Assembly (NCBI GenBank): GCA_947311845.1
Contig: CAMZMU010000080.1
Location: forward strand, 23,239,536 to 23,303,535
DNA length: 64,000 nucleotides
From: Poa pratensis
Taxonomy: Eukaryota > Streptophyta > Magnoliopsida > Poales > Poaceae
Direction of reading: 5' to 3'
The notes below the pieces were generated by a model, which had not been told where the DNA came from, made no database searches, and saw nothing but the letters and a program-made list of their open reading frames with translations. Each line of letters opens with the position of its first letter. Position 1 is the stretch's first letter. A program made the translations under genes and the position numbers. Positions 43,825 through 55,456 of this stretch are shown here, one piece after another.

Positions 43825-44465
43825 ACAAAGGCAGACGAATGATTGAGGATCGATGACAAGAAATTACAAATAACGAATGTGAAAACTGTAACGGAGGAGT
43901 GAAGATAGAGATAAAATGAATGAAATATTTAAAATATACCTACTGGAAAAACTACCATAGCTTACAGAGCCCAAACAACTCAATTAAGTACAGTACAAAT
44001 AACCCTACCTTGACATAGTTATGTGATCGAGCTTAGGACTATAAGCATGCATCTTGTTTTGCCTCTCTCACACATTACTCATCCTGTTTGAGTTGGTGTT
44101 GGGTTCTTGGTTTACTCTCCTTGATGCCTCAAGTACCGAGGGTAGACTAAAAAATGAACAAAGGCAGACTAAAGACTTGAGGGTAGATGACAAATTGCAA
44201 ATAGCGAATGAGAAAACTCAAAATGGAGGAGTGAAGATAGAGATAAAATGAAGGAAATATTGAAAATATAGCTAATGGAAAAACGACCATAGCTTAGAGA
44301 GCCCAAACTACTCAATTAAGTATAGTACAATTAACCCTACCTAGACAATTGACATACTTATATGATCGAGCTTATGCATCATGTTTTGCATCTCTCACAC
44401 ATTACTCATCCTGTATGACTTGGTTTTGGGTTCTTGGTTTGCTCTCCTTGATGCCTTCAAGTACC
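43825..44465. repeat. ~333-bp tandem duplication
   Basis: 43825-44137 and 44158-44465 are direct copies beginning acaaaggcaga and ending with gatgcct(t)caagtacc, offset by 333 bp near the start. They share aggagtgaagatagagataa and ctctcacacattactcatcc. I estimate about 85-90% identity, with several small indels. Confidence 0.9.
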
Positions 44466-45638
44466 TGTGCTAATCCCTTTTCTATTCTGCCGCGAGACGA
44501 TAAGAAAAAGGCGCATCCTTGGTTTCTTCCCTGATATCGGGAGGCGAGGCGAGGAGTGAAAACTGGCATTAACTATGCTTTGTTCCCTTGCGATTAGGGC
44601 CAATGCATAATTATTGCTAGCGCCGTTCGAGCCGCCTACCGCGTCCAGCCCCGGGCGCCCGCCGTTGCGAGCCGCGTTGTAGGACAAGCTATTGATCGTA
44701 CCGTCTTCTTCCTGGCTACACTAGGCTACTTACAGTGTTGCATGCGACTTGTGGACGGGGTAGCTAGCAGCTCATTGTCGTTTTCGTTCTGTATCTGCTA
44801 GCAAGATCGCTCTGATCCGCTAACAATGGAGTCTGCACACATTACAATTAACCTGGAAAGTGAAACCATCGCCGCTCCGATCCCTCGTACCACCACCGTT
44901 GCACCCGTTAACGCTCGCCGGCGTGCTTCTCGCCATTTAACTGGCTACAAGAATTACTTTTATCGTTTCACCTCAAACGTATCACAACTCACGTGTGGAG
45001 CAGCAGTACATCCAGTTGCGGTAAAAAAAACTCTGCATCAAATCTCGTGCTGGCAGCGGTGAGTCAAGCAGATACGGGGAGAAATGGGGTGGCGATGTTA
45101 CTGTCCCTTTTTCTTTGAGCAAGCACACAGTAACCGGCAGTAAAGATAACTAGATAAGAGGTTGAGAGAGTTTGTCTCAGCTCTCAAAGAAAAAAGAGTC
45201 GCTCACTGCCGACGACTAGGTTGCTGGCAGCGGCACACGCGCCCCTCACGTGCGCCTCCGGATTTCCCGAGGTCTTTTCTTCCGTACGATTAGCTGCAAT
45301 GTTTACGCTCTTCGGGACGGGACAGTCTGAGGAGCTTAACTTTGCTCACCGACAGCAGCCTGGTCCGAGTAACACCCAAATTAAACTCTCCGGCAGGGTT
45401 CGGTTCTCCCACTTGGAGGCAAAGATGGTCGACAATCCAATGTTATTTGGATGTTACTGTAGATTGACATGAATTTTGTTATTATTTTACAAGCGGCACA
45501 ATAGCTTCCATCCAATCAAAACATTTTTTTTTTGAATTAAACGGGAACTGAATTTAGCAAGCAAACGGGAACTGAATTTAGCAAGCTGTCTCATAAACTA
45601 AATCTTGGAAGAGGTAATGGTCAGAAATGAACCATGGA
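44466..45638. other. Intergenic, unrecognised ORFs
   Basis: Short open frames (44457-44687 minus, 44826-45062 plus) match nothing I know. A 25-bp duplication (aaacgggaactgaatttagc...) lies at 45539-45588, next to a T run at 45525-45533. No gene is supported. Confidence 0.45.
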
Positions 45639-45639
45639 T

Positions 45640-46318
45640 AACGAATTGCATGCACCTAGAGAGGACCTTGGACCTTATCATCTCCCGCAACAGTAACGAG
45701 AGGCGTTCTTTGGGCGAACTCGCGAGCTCACCTCACCGGTGGCGATTCGGCGGCTGCCCCACCTCTCCGTCGGCCGCTTCGGCGGCGGGAGGGTGGGGGA
45801 ACCCCGGATCCCGCCGTGTACATAGCGTAGGGCGGCGTGGGTATCTAGCCGGTGGCGTCGGGAAGGTGGCGGCGTGGCCGGAGTGGATTTTGCTGGCGGG
45901 ATCTTCCTCTTCGGCGTCGGAGCTCTCGGTGGCTCCGCCGTGGATCCCCTGTCTAGGCTTGCTCGCAGATCTTCGGATCTGGTGTGCGAGGCCACCCCTC
46001 GCCGGAGCTCGAGTTGCGGCGGCTCCGGTTGTTGTTCTTTTGGAAGATGCGGCTGTTTTGTTGCAGGATGGTGAAGATGGCGACACAGGATGGAGGCTCC
46101 GGTGGAGCTGAGCTTCGTCGACTTCCCGGCCATGGAGGGGCTCCATCTGATCCAAGGCGTTCGCGTGGATGGAGTGGTGGCGGCGCGCCAGCGATACGTG
46201 CTGTGGTTCGGCTTCGACACCGGGATCCTCTGGACCTCGTTGTAATTTCGTTTTCTTTGAGGGATCTCTCTGTATGAGCTCTGTAACACTATCAGTGTAT
46301 CTTTCCCGCAAAAAAAAA
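45640..46318 (+). mobile_element. Poly(A) retroposon with 13-bp TSD
   Basis: A 0.68-kb insertion flanked by atgaaccatggat at 45627-45639 and 46319-46331. It is GC-rich in its 5' two thirds, then AT-rich with cagtgtatctttcccgc and an A run ending at 46319. This is the signature of LINE-driven reverse transcription and insertion. The plus-strand frame 45605-46111 and the minus-strand frames contain no domain that I recognise. It may be a non-autonomous LINE or a retroposed transcript. Confidence 0.8.
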
Positions 46319-46331
46319 ATGAACCATGGAT

Positions 46332-46894
46332 GTTGTAGGAACATCTAGCAGCCATCAGGCCCATTGATCTGACGGCCCAAATATACTGTGTCCAAAAAGG
46401 ATAAGAGCAACTTTGAAAAATGTTCTTCAAACTTATAAAAATGTTTCTCTCTCAGATGCCAGACACATTGGTCTACGAGCCAGTCCTGTCTACAGATATT
46501 TCTTTAGCATGTCCCCTGGGTAAGTATTCTGTTACCTGTATACCGAGTATTTTAGAGAGATTTCAGTATTCTAGAGATATTTCCACCATGCTCTTTTCTG
46601 GAAGCGCATGGTTGCTTCCATCTTATGCATATCAGTATTAGATTTGTTAAGATATAATTACTTACTTCCACGTTGGCATCAATAAGTATAGTAGTAGCTG
46701 CTTGTTTCCCTAGCAATGCATTGGCCAACCCACTGATAATTGGCAACCACTCGGAAGATAGCTTACTAGTACTACTATGTAAAGTTCAAACTAATCGTCT
46801 TACAGAGGAGGTTTTCACTGGTAATTATGTTGTTTCACACTAAGCTTCACATTTAAACAAAAAAACGGCAACATGTAATAACAATTTGCTGTGA
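46332..46894. other. Intergenic, nothing recognised
   Basis: AT-rich sequence between the retroposon and the PIF/Harbinger element. No feature is supported. Confidence 0.5.
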
Positions 46895-46897
46895 TTA

Positions 46898-48976
46898 GAG
46901 CATCCTCCAAGCGGAGGCCCCAAATTCGGCCCCCATAGTGTCCGCGGACACCGACCGGACAACCCCAAAACTAGTGTCCTACAACCACAATGTTCAAATA
47001 TTGACACACAAATACATGCAAGCCATGCACGTCCATCATAGAGGTAGTTTTGATGTCTAAATAAATAGTTCATATCACGTTATTACAACATAATTGTATC
47101 TAAACAAATAAAAGTAGCCGGACATAAAAGTTCACATTATTCGGACACAAATCATTGCAACTTAAAATTCACTCCTTCTCCATGAAGACATACATATGCT
47201 CCACCAGATCATTGAGTAGTTGGGTGTGCGCTACTTCATCTCGAAGTTGTCGATGCATCTCAAGGAATTGCATGACATGCTCCGCTTCTTGTTCAGGTAG
47301 CTGGACATGTTCTCCAGGCTTATCAAAATCAGTGCGAGTTGCCCCTTCTCGCTCATCCTCCACAATCATGTTGTGCAAAATTACACAACAAGTCATGACC
47401 TGTCATAGAACCTCCGGATCCCACATCATTGCGGCTCCACGGACTATGCCCCAACGAGCTTGCAACACACCAAATGCCCTCTCGACATCTTTCCTAACAG
47501 CCTCCTGTGCAGCTGCAAATCCACATTTTTTGGGACCAGTGGGATTACTGATAGTCTTCACAAAAGCCGCCCACTGAGGATATATACCATCTGCAAGATA
47601 GTATCCCATGGTGTAGTCGTGTCCGTTGACGGTGTAGTTGCATGGTGGAGCTTCCCCATCACATAGCCTCTTGAACAAGGAAGAGCGCTGAAGCACATTG
47701 ATGTCGTTGTGAGAACCGGGCATGCCAAAAAAAGCATGCCAAATCCACAAGTCTTGAGATGCCACAGCTTCAAGTACAATAGTGGCCTGCTTGCTGTGAC
47801 CTTGGTACTGCCCACGCAATCCCGTTGGACAGTTTTTTTCATTGCCAATGCATGCAATCTACTGAACCTAGCATACCAGGAAATCCTCTTGCTTCTCCTA
47901 GGGCCAATAGCCTTGCGGTGTCCTCAGCATTAGGTTCTCTCAGATATTTTGGCCCAAACACCTTCACGACGGCGTATGCAAAGTGCTCCATAGCCTCGAT
48001 GCATGTACTCTCTCCCATCCGGACATACTCGTCTATGGCATCCGCGGCTTTTCCATACGCAAGCATTCTCAAAGCAGCGGTGCATTTCTGCATAGGAGAG
48101 AAGGATAGTTTTCCGCAGCAATCATACTTCAACTTGAAATAGTCATCATACTTTGTTACTTTCTCTTGTATGTGCTCGAATAGTCTTGAGCTCATCCCGA
48201 ACCGACGTCGGAAAAACCCCTCATGAAAGACCGGCTTCGGACGCTTGAAATAATCGTCATATAGATCTCGAGCGCCTTTGAGCCTGTCACGGTCCACGGT
48301 GATCCGCCCGTTAATTGATCCCTTGAAGTTGAGAACATGCTCCTCCTTCTTCTCCATTTCCTCTTGAATGCTCATCATGGACATGGCGGCCTCCTCGTCT
48401 CCGTCGTCAAACATCTCTTCATCACTGGACCCGTCGATGAACTCCTTGTAAACCAACTCATCCATGGCCGAGTAATCATACTCGTCGGACGAAGAATCCA
48501 TGGCTACATGCATAAACACTTCAAAATCCGGTGCCGGCATTTACACAAACACTATGAGAGCGAGGTGGAGGTCGGGCGATGCTAAACGTACTGGGAGCGG
48601 ACCTCCGGCGAGCGCAGAGGACTTGGCCGCGGACGCTGTGACTTGGGGGCGGCGGCGGCGGTCAGTCGCCGGTGGCGGAGCAGAGTGGTGCGGCCAAACT
48701 GGACAGAGCGGAGGAGGAAGAGGAAGAAGCAAGGTTTCCGTCCGATTTAAGGAAAAAATTGGGTAGGCCCGCATTGCCAGGTCCGATGTGGCGGACGCGT
48801 CCGGGCGGCCCCAAACCCGCCCTACATATGGGCTGTCTTTGGGGTGTGCCGGACAGCCCGGACGTTTGGGCTGACCATAGGGGGTGCGGTTGGGTGGAGG
48901 TTTTTGGGCCAAAAACTGTCCGGGCTGTCCGCCCGGTCGTTTGGGAAGGCTTTTGGGGCTCCGCTTGGAGATGCAC
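46898..48976 (-). mobile_element. PIF/Harbinger element with decayed transposase
   Basis: 2079 bp flanked by TTA at 46895-46897 and 48977-48979. The terminal inverted repeats are gagcatcctccaagcggagg / ctccgcttggagatgcac (imperfect). This is a different subfamily from the elements at 40063 and 53521, since the ends differ. Its transposase gene is on the minus strand. Confidence 0.9.
47169..48540 (-). pseudogene. PIF/Harbinger transposase, near complete
   Basis: DDE transposase of the plant PIF type. Pieces in order: 48540-47839 (N-terminal part through YLREPNAEDTARLLA to GSVDCMHWQ, first catalytic Asp), 47819-47403 (FFGMPGSHNDINVLQ, then LADGIYPQW with the second Asp, then RKDVERAFGVLQARW with the Glu), and 47396-47169 (CVILHNMIVEDER and the C-terminus). 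The breaks are a TGG-to-TGA change plus one extra A after HWQ (near 47835) and a second TGG-to-TGA at about 47400. All three catalytic acids survive, so the decay is recent and limited. Confidence 0.9.
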
Positions 48977-48979
48977 TTA

Positions 48980-50044
48980 GTTCTTTAACCCAATTCCCCA
49001 AAGCCACCCACCTCCACCCCCTTGGAAAGCCCACACTGAACAAGCACCATAGTTTTTAACCCTCCCTAGTATCCTGTGCACAATTATAACCCCTCTGCTC
49101 TTTTCACCCTCCCAACACAAGCACACACCATGGTAAAAATGGGAAAGAACGTAGAGAGAGAATAAAAAAACAAAGGCACACACTAAATAAATAAAAAGGC
49201 ATCCACCACACCACCCTGCTGTAATGTGACACTTTGGACCAGCCCGATGGGGGATCATGAGAGAGGGATTAAATTTTAAGCACCGTTTAAGAATCCCAAA
49301 ACTTAGAAATGGGCGCTGGCTTGCCTCCCATCTCTATCATCAAAGATTAAGCCTTCTTTTACTTTAAACACACTCCCCCATGAGACTTGCTTGCCTAGCT
49401 CCCAATATCATCAAATGTTTGCCCTTCTCAAGAAAGCCTGGCCCAGGGTGGTGTAAATTGGCGGTGGTGCTGCCCTGTGGTTTTGCAGGGTCTGTGCCGA
49501 TCGCTTAGAGTTTAGATGGTACATGTTTTTTTTTTTTTGATAATAGATGGTACATGTTGATGCTAGGGGAGTGTGTGTAGGGATTTGTACTGTTGGGATT
49601 AGTGATGGGGATAAGCGATTTTAAGTTATTGGTTGGAGGATATGGGCTCTGTTGCAAATCCCAATGCATATCACTGGGCTTTTTATGTGGCCCATTTAAC
49701 TCTAGGCCCAATAATTACTTTTTTGAACTTCAAAAATAATAAAATGTTTTAAAATGGAAAATTTTCACCCAACAATTCTTATCTCTTCCGAAGGAATACA
49801 TAGAAAATAATAAGAAACAATACATGAATTATTAATATTTTGCTTATAAGAAAAAGTAGGAATGGGTTTAATTGATTCAATTCAAAAGGTTAATAAAAAA
49901 TAATGTTGTTACATTTTTTTCAAAGGTTCGAAAAGAAGACTAACTTGTGTGGTGTGAATAAAGATCTTTCAACTCTATCATTGTCAAGGTTATTTAAAGT
50001 ACCTGATTTGGCGTAGTTCAAATTTAAATTAATTTCAATAATTA
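48980..50044. other. Intergenic, nothing recognised
   Basis: No gene, RNA or transposon end that I can support. A T run lies at 49527-49538. Confidence 0.5.
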
Positions 50045-52100
50045 ATTAGGCATAAATCAATTAATTGGCGAAAGTAGCTAGAAAGTGAGAAGATTCATAA
50101 TATTTTATGGACTATCCATCTAATCTGATCTACTATGCATGAAAATTATATTGGTGCCATATGGCACGATATTGTTTGTACTCGCTTCACAAAAAACCCA
50201 ACCGTGGCACTTAGAAAATGGAAACAATATTTTATAAACAATTTGAAAATCACTTTGACACTGTTGTTTTCCATGTCAACCTACACCTACGTGAAAAATA
50301 TGGTCACATTACCATAAACTATGTCGTGGATATGGCCATCACTTTGAACATTTGGCTTGAAACTTACGAATCTTCATACACGATAGTCTTTTTTGTGAAG
50401 TTTTTTCTCAAAATTTGTCTTATTTCAGGTTTAGTATTTTACTAGAAACAAGTACACATAAAAGGACTTCACGAGAAATTGCATATTTTGTATTTTCTTC
50501 ATTTTTTTCAAAAACAGGGTCAAACTGGTTAGCACGACTTCATAAAAAGGGGCCTAATTAATCTTTCAAATATCTTGGTGGTTCTTTGATATAATCACTA
50601 CTTGTGTTCCTTAGAATGGTTGTTTTTCGCAATTTTCAAGTGAACTCACACATTTGTCTTTTAAATTTGAATTATTTCAAAAAATAGGCGTAAAGTCATT
50701 TAAATTGGCGAAAGTACCTAGAAAGCAATACATCCTTAGTATTTGGGGATTGTTCATCAATATGGTATACGTTATGTGACAATTTAATTGCTTCCATTTT
50801 TCACCATATTCTTTGAACTTGGAAAATGGTATGTTCATAAATAATCTGAAAATCATTTTGAAATGTTGTTTGTCACGCAAAGATACAACTATGTGCCAAA
50901 ATATGGGCACATGATAATAAGCTATGCCATGAATATGACCATCACCTTGGTCATTTGACTTGAAACCCACAGATTCTTATTGATGATAGTCTTTTTTGTG
51001 AAGTCATTTTCTCAAAAGTTGTGATATTAAAGTTTGGTATTCTTCCTAGCAATTAGTACATAAATTTACTCTGTGAGGAAGGGTTTCATTTTTTAACTTT
51101 TTTTTCAAAACAGGGTCAAAATGGCTGGCATGACTATTCATAGAAAAGGGGTCGAATTTTCATATCTCTATGTGGTATGATATAATTTCTACGCGTGTAC
51201 CATAAAATATTTTTTTGTGAATTTTAGGAGCAAACTATCACACAGTGATATAACAAATTTGAATTACTTTCGGAAACAAGGCACAACGTCATTTAAATTG
51301 CAGAAAGTAGCTAGCAAGCGAGAAAATTCATAATATTCGGCCATTGCCCATCAAATATGGTCTACTTTGTGTGAAAAACTGAATTGGTGCCATTTGTCAC
51401 CATATTATTTATACATACTGAAAAAAAATCATTTTTTGGCACTTAGAAATTGGAACTTTATAGTTTTATATATAATATAAAAAATCACTTTGGCACTATG
51501 GTTTTCCATGTCAATATACACCTATGTGCCAAATATGGGCACATTATCATAAACTATGTCATCAACTTAGTCATTTTCCTTGAACCCCACAAATGTTTAT
51601 ACATGATAGTCTTTTTTGTAAAGACTTTTTCTCAGAAGTTGTCATCTTCCAAGTTTGCTATTTTTCCTAGAAACTAGTACACATAAAATGATTCTGTGAG
51701 GAAGAATTTAATTTTTTTAATTTCATTCTTTTTCTTCGAGTTTTTTTTTTTACGAAATAGGCTCAAAATGACCGGCATAGCTATTCATAGGAAGGGGTGG
51801 AATCTTTCAAATCTCTCGATGGTTCTATGATATAATCTCTACTTGTGTATCTTAAGATGATTTTTGTCAATTTATAGAAACAAACTATCACACATTTATA
51901 GTTCAAAATAGGCATAAAGTCATTTGAATAGAAAAAAGTATCTTGAAAGCGAAAAATTAATAATATTTGGGAATTTTCTCTCAAATATGGTCTACTTTGT
52001 GCAAAAAATGGAATAATGCTATTTGCCAGGACAATCTTTGTACATATTTAACAGAAAACGACATTTTTGGCAGTTGGAAAATAGAAAATGAGAGCTGTTT
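50045..52100. repeat. ~600-bp degenerate tandem repeat array
   Basis: Four units begin near 50050, 50688, 51281 and 51909 with variants of ggc(a/g)taaagtcatttaaattggcgaaagtagct. Shared landmarks in order: tggtgcc-ttt-caccatatt, ttggcacttagaaa-tgg, ttttccatgtcaa, gccaaatatgggcacat, cgatagtcttttttgtgaag. Spacing is 590-640 bp. The last unit is partial. No coding content. Confidence 0.85.
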
Positions 52101-52194
52101 TAAATAAGTTTAAGAACTGCTTCAGTAATGTTGTTTTGTTTGTTTTCCAAAAACGGACCTATTTTGATGTTTTTATGTTGCATCGCCCGCATTT

Positions 52195-52515
52195 GTTTTA
52201 ATCGTGTGTGATTGCCTTCTACATTGTACACCTTTTATTTCAAAAAATCATGTGCGATTGCCCCATACATCACAACCATTTTTTTCGTAAAATCGTGTGC
52301 AATGCATCACACCAAATAACCCGTTTTGACATTCTTAAACTAAAAAAATTAAAACTCGCTATTTATTATTATGGTACAAGGTACCCTTGCGCCAAAGAGG
52401 ACCATTATTATGATTTCTTAGGTGCATCACACGCACAATTTTTTTTTGAACCGTGTGCGATTGCTTTCCACATCCCACACGTTTTCTTCAAAAAACTGTG
52501 TGCGATTGTATCGCA
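52195..52515. repeat. Repeats of the cgtgtgcgattg motif
   Basis: Variants of tcgtgtgcgattgc occur at about 52202, 52249, 52293, 52451 and 52496, and once inverted at 52761. Each is followed 8-12 bases later by a cacatc(c)cacac-like word and a T/A run, giving a unit of roughly 48 bp. Dispersed motif copies in this style are typical of DNA-transposon subterminal regions, but terminal repeats were not found. Confidence 0.7.
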
Positions 52516-52519
52516 TACC

Positions 52520-52720
52520 TTTTTTTTTGCGAAACACAGTACAATGCAGGCGCTCACATACACGTGCACACACTTACCCCTATGAACGCACACACGCACA
52601 CCCTACCGTTTTGAGCACCTCCGAGAGACTGAGTCGGCGGTTAGGTTTTGAGATTGACGAAGTCACCACAGGCGTCTCGCTGTCGACGGAAACGTCGCCT
52701 CCTACTGAAGAAACTTCCGC
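52520..52720 (-). mobile_element. LINE-derived 3' fragment, minus strand
   Basis: After a T run (52520-52528), the sequence gcgaaacacagtacaatgca...gcacctccgagagactgag...gacgaagtcaccacaggcg is the reverse complement of a 3' end that I recall as very common among grass LINE-type copies. No TSD was identified, so the borders are approximate. Confidence 0.55.
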
Positions 52721-52724
52721 TTAA

Positions 52725-53517
52725 ATGAGAAACAACAGCATCAAACATGTGAATTTTTAACCGATTGCACACGAACATCACACACGTTTTTTTAAAGTGT
52801 ACACGACAGAGTAATTTGTTGCAGTTTTGTCAAAATGGTATACAGTCGGGTGCCTTAAATTGCCTAATTATTACTAGTGAATGGAAATTATCGAGCGGAG
52901 TCTAATTTGGTAAAATAAAGATGAAGGAGAATCCGAACACGAGGATCAATCAAGTGGCTCGGTTATTCGGTCATACTAGTCGAGTACTTTAGCCAGAACA
53001 ATGCCTCTTGTGCACTTGGACATGGAAGCATGGAATACCAGCTGCTCACAGCTCGACCGATACGACCCCTATTTCCCGGAGCAGTTCTTGCGCGCGGCGT
53101 AGTACCATTAATTATACTCTGGGAAATATCCACTACAGAACAGCTAACGTAAGTACTAGCATCGACAAGTAGCCGTTTCGTGTTTTATGCGACCTAATAA
53201 TCGACTGTTGCCAATAATAGCTCGTGAGAACCAAGCAAGGAGCCGTGCTAGCGGTCGAAAGGACGTTTGGTCAGGACTCAGGACAAGGAAAGCTTTCGTT
53301 AAAAGGAGCAGGAAAAGCCATTGTTTCGCCGGAGGATGAGAAGACGGGACAAAGAGCGCGGCGCCGTGTCACGTGGCATGGCTCCTATCCTAGTCCTAGG
53401 TACGCGCGCGCGAGTCTGCGATTTCTTTTATCCCGACGCAATCCCACAAGGCCCTTGTCACTAGCGCGGTTCTCACGTGCTTGTCAAGGTAGCGGTAATT
53501 TCCCGTAGACATAAGGA
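52725..53517. other. Intergenic, nothing recognised
   Basis: Apart from an inverted copy of the motif at 52761, no features. The plus frame 53224-53508 is not a known protein. Confidence 0.45.
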
Positions 53518-54000
53518 TAAGGATGACTCCAACAGGGCGACGCATCGAGTCCGCACGACTCTGTTCCTGTTCGTGTAGGCCAAAAACACGGCCCAACGGG
53601 ACGACGCAAACGGACCGCGGTCTGTTTTTTTGTCCACCGCGACCCATTCTTGGCCCAAATTTGGGTCACCGATGCGTCGGCTGCGAACGCGAGCGGAGCG
53701 CTTTTGTGTCCTGCCCTAGTCCGTTCCTGACCCGCAAATCAGACCATTCCCCACCCCAACCTCCTCCTCCTCTCTCGCCCCTCTCGCCGGCACCGCGCCG
53801 TCGCTCCCTCGATTTGGCACTGCAGGCCATTCCGGGGACGCCGTCTGCTGCTCCTCTTCCCCGCCGTCACCGGAGCAGCTTCCTCCCCGCGACGGCCGGT
53901 GAATCTTGCGGTCATCTCTCTCGCAGCGCCCGCGACACACACGCCGCCCACAAGGTGTTCGGCCGTTCGCCCCGGCAAGAACTCAGGTACGAACTCGGCC

Positions 54001-55089
54001 ATGGATAGCTCGGATGAGTGGTACTACAGGAACTACATCCTGTACAACCCGTCATCATCGGACAATTCCTCCGACAATGAGAGTGACGGCCTGGTTGCCA
54101 CCCTCATCGTCAACGAGTACATAGAGAGGATGCGGCCGGTGTTCCGATGGTCGTTGCCGGGCCGTTCTCCTGCTCTGGACCGGAACCGGAGAGCTGGCCA
54201 AATCCAGCTGTATGGGGACTACTTTCGTCCCCATAAACCCACGTATCCTCCCAAGGTTTTCCGGCGCCGTTTCCGGATGAGGAGATCTTTGTTCAACCGT
54301 ATCCGGTTAGGGGTGATGCATTTTGATGACTATTTCATATGCAAGCCCGATGCATGTGGTACCCTCGGCTTCTCGTCGTACCAGAAGTGCACCGCCGCCA
54401 TTCGCATGCTTGCATATGGAATTGCCGGTGATCTTCTGGACGAGTACGTGCAGATGAGTGAGTTCACGTGCCTAGAAGCAATGTACAAGTTTTGCAGGGC
54501 CGTGGTGCAGGTGTTCGGCCAGGAGTACTTGAGGGAGCCCAATGCCGCGGACATGACCCGGCTCTTGGCCATCAACGAGGCCAGAGGCTTCCCTGAGATG
54601 ATTGGCACCATAGATTGTATGCACTGGGAGTGGATGAACTGCCCATTTGCTTGGCAGGGGCAGTACAAGGGCCATGTTGGGGCGTGCACGGTCGTGCTTG
54701 AGGCCTTGGCATCACAAGATTTGTGGATTTGGCACTCGTTTTTTGGCATGGAACAAGAGAGTGCTAGAAAGGATGTGGAGCGTGCATTCGGTGCCCTGCA
54801 GTCACGATGGGCTATTGTTCGCCACCCTGCTAGGACATGGGACAAGGACCAACTATGGGAGGTGATGACTGCTTGTGTGATCATGCACAACATGATCGTG
54901 GAGGATGAACGCGACGAGGACATGCATGATCAGGCATGGCAGTTTCAGGGTCAGTTGGTTGAGCCCCAGGGACCGTCCACATTTGCTCAGTTCCTCGACT
55001 TCCACCGTGATGTTCGTGAGAAGTTGTCTCATCTTCGGCTCCAAAATGATTTGGTGGAGCATGTCTGGCAGCACTACGGTAACCAGTAG
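54001..55089 (+). pseudogene. PIF/Harbinger transposase with internal deletion
   Basis: The frame is open for 362 residues from MDSSDEWYYRN. It holds the N-terminal region (FRRRFRMRRSLFNRIRLGVM), the first catalytic Asp in MIGTIDCMHW, the WIWHSFFGM segment, the catalytic Glu in ARKDVERAFGALQ, and the C-terminal VIMHNMIVEDER block. Between FFGM and ESARKD about 70 residues expected from the relative at 47.4-47.8 kb are missing, including the LADGIYPxW motif with the second catalytic Asp. The deletion keeps frame, so a protein could be made but should not catalyse transposition. The frame is open upstream to 53899, but the conserved start is 54001. Confidence 0.9.
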
Positions 55090-55388
55090 TTCCATTTGAT
55101 GAACTATTGGTCTTTATATTTATTTGGTTTGTAAGACTATGCATTTGTGAAACAATTTGTATTATTTGCCGAACTATTTGGATTGTAATAACTATTTGTA
55201 TTGTAGTATTTGGATTTCTATATGTTTTGTTATAATGTATTATTTTGCTTGCAATGTGATCCATCAAAAACCCTGGCCGAAAATGATCAAAATGATCAAA
55301 AACCCTGGCCGGGCGGACTCAATGCGTCGGCCCGTTGGGTCCAGTGGCCGGAAAGGGGCGGACATGGGCCGGACGCGCGTCCGTTCCT

Positions 55389-55436
55389 CGACGCAAACGG
55401 ACAAAATACGGACCAAACGCGCGTCCGTTTGCGTCG
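55389..55436. repeat. Hairpin near right TIR
   Basis: cgacgcaaacggac (55389-55402) pairs exactly with gtccgtttgcgtcg (55423-55436) around a 20-base loop, at the same place relative to the right end as the hairpin at 41080-41126. Confidence 0.9.
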
Positions 55437-55456
55437 CCCCGTTGGAGTCATCCTAA

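Larger units (their letters stand above)
53521..55453 (+). mobile_element. PIF/Harbinger element with deleted transposase
   Basis: 1933 bp flanked by TAA at 53518-53520 and 55454-55456, with TIRs ggatgactccaac / gttggagtcatcc. The left ~150 bp and right ~60 bp closely match the element at 40063-41142. It carries a transposase ORF that has lost an internal segment. Its right TAA is also the left TAA of the next element. Confidence 0.93.

Noticed and set aside
50045..52875. A complete CACTA transposon
   Set aside because: Subterminal-like repeats and a tagtg end are suggestive, but no inverted partner or 3-bp duplication was found.
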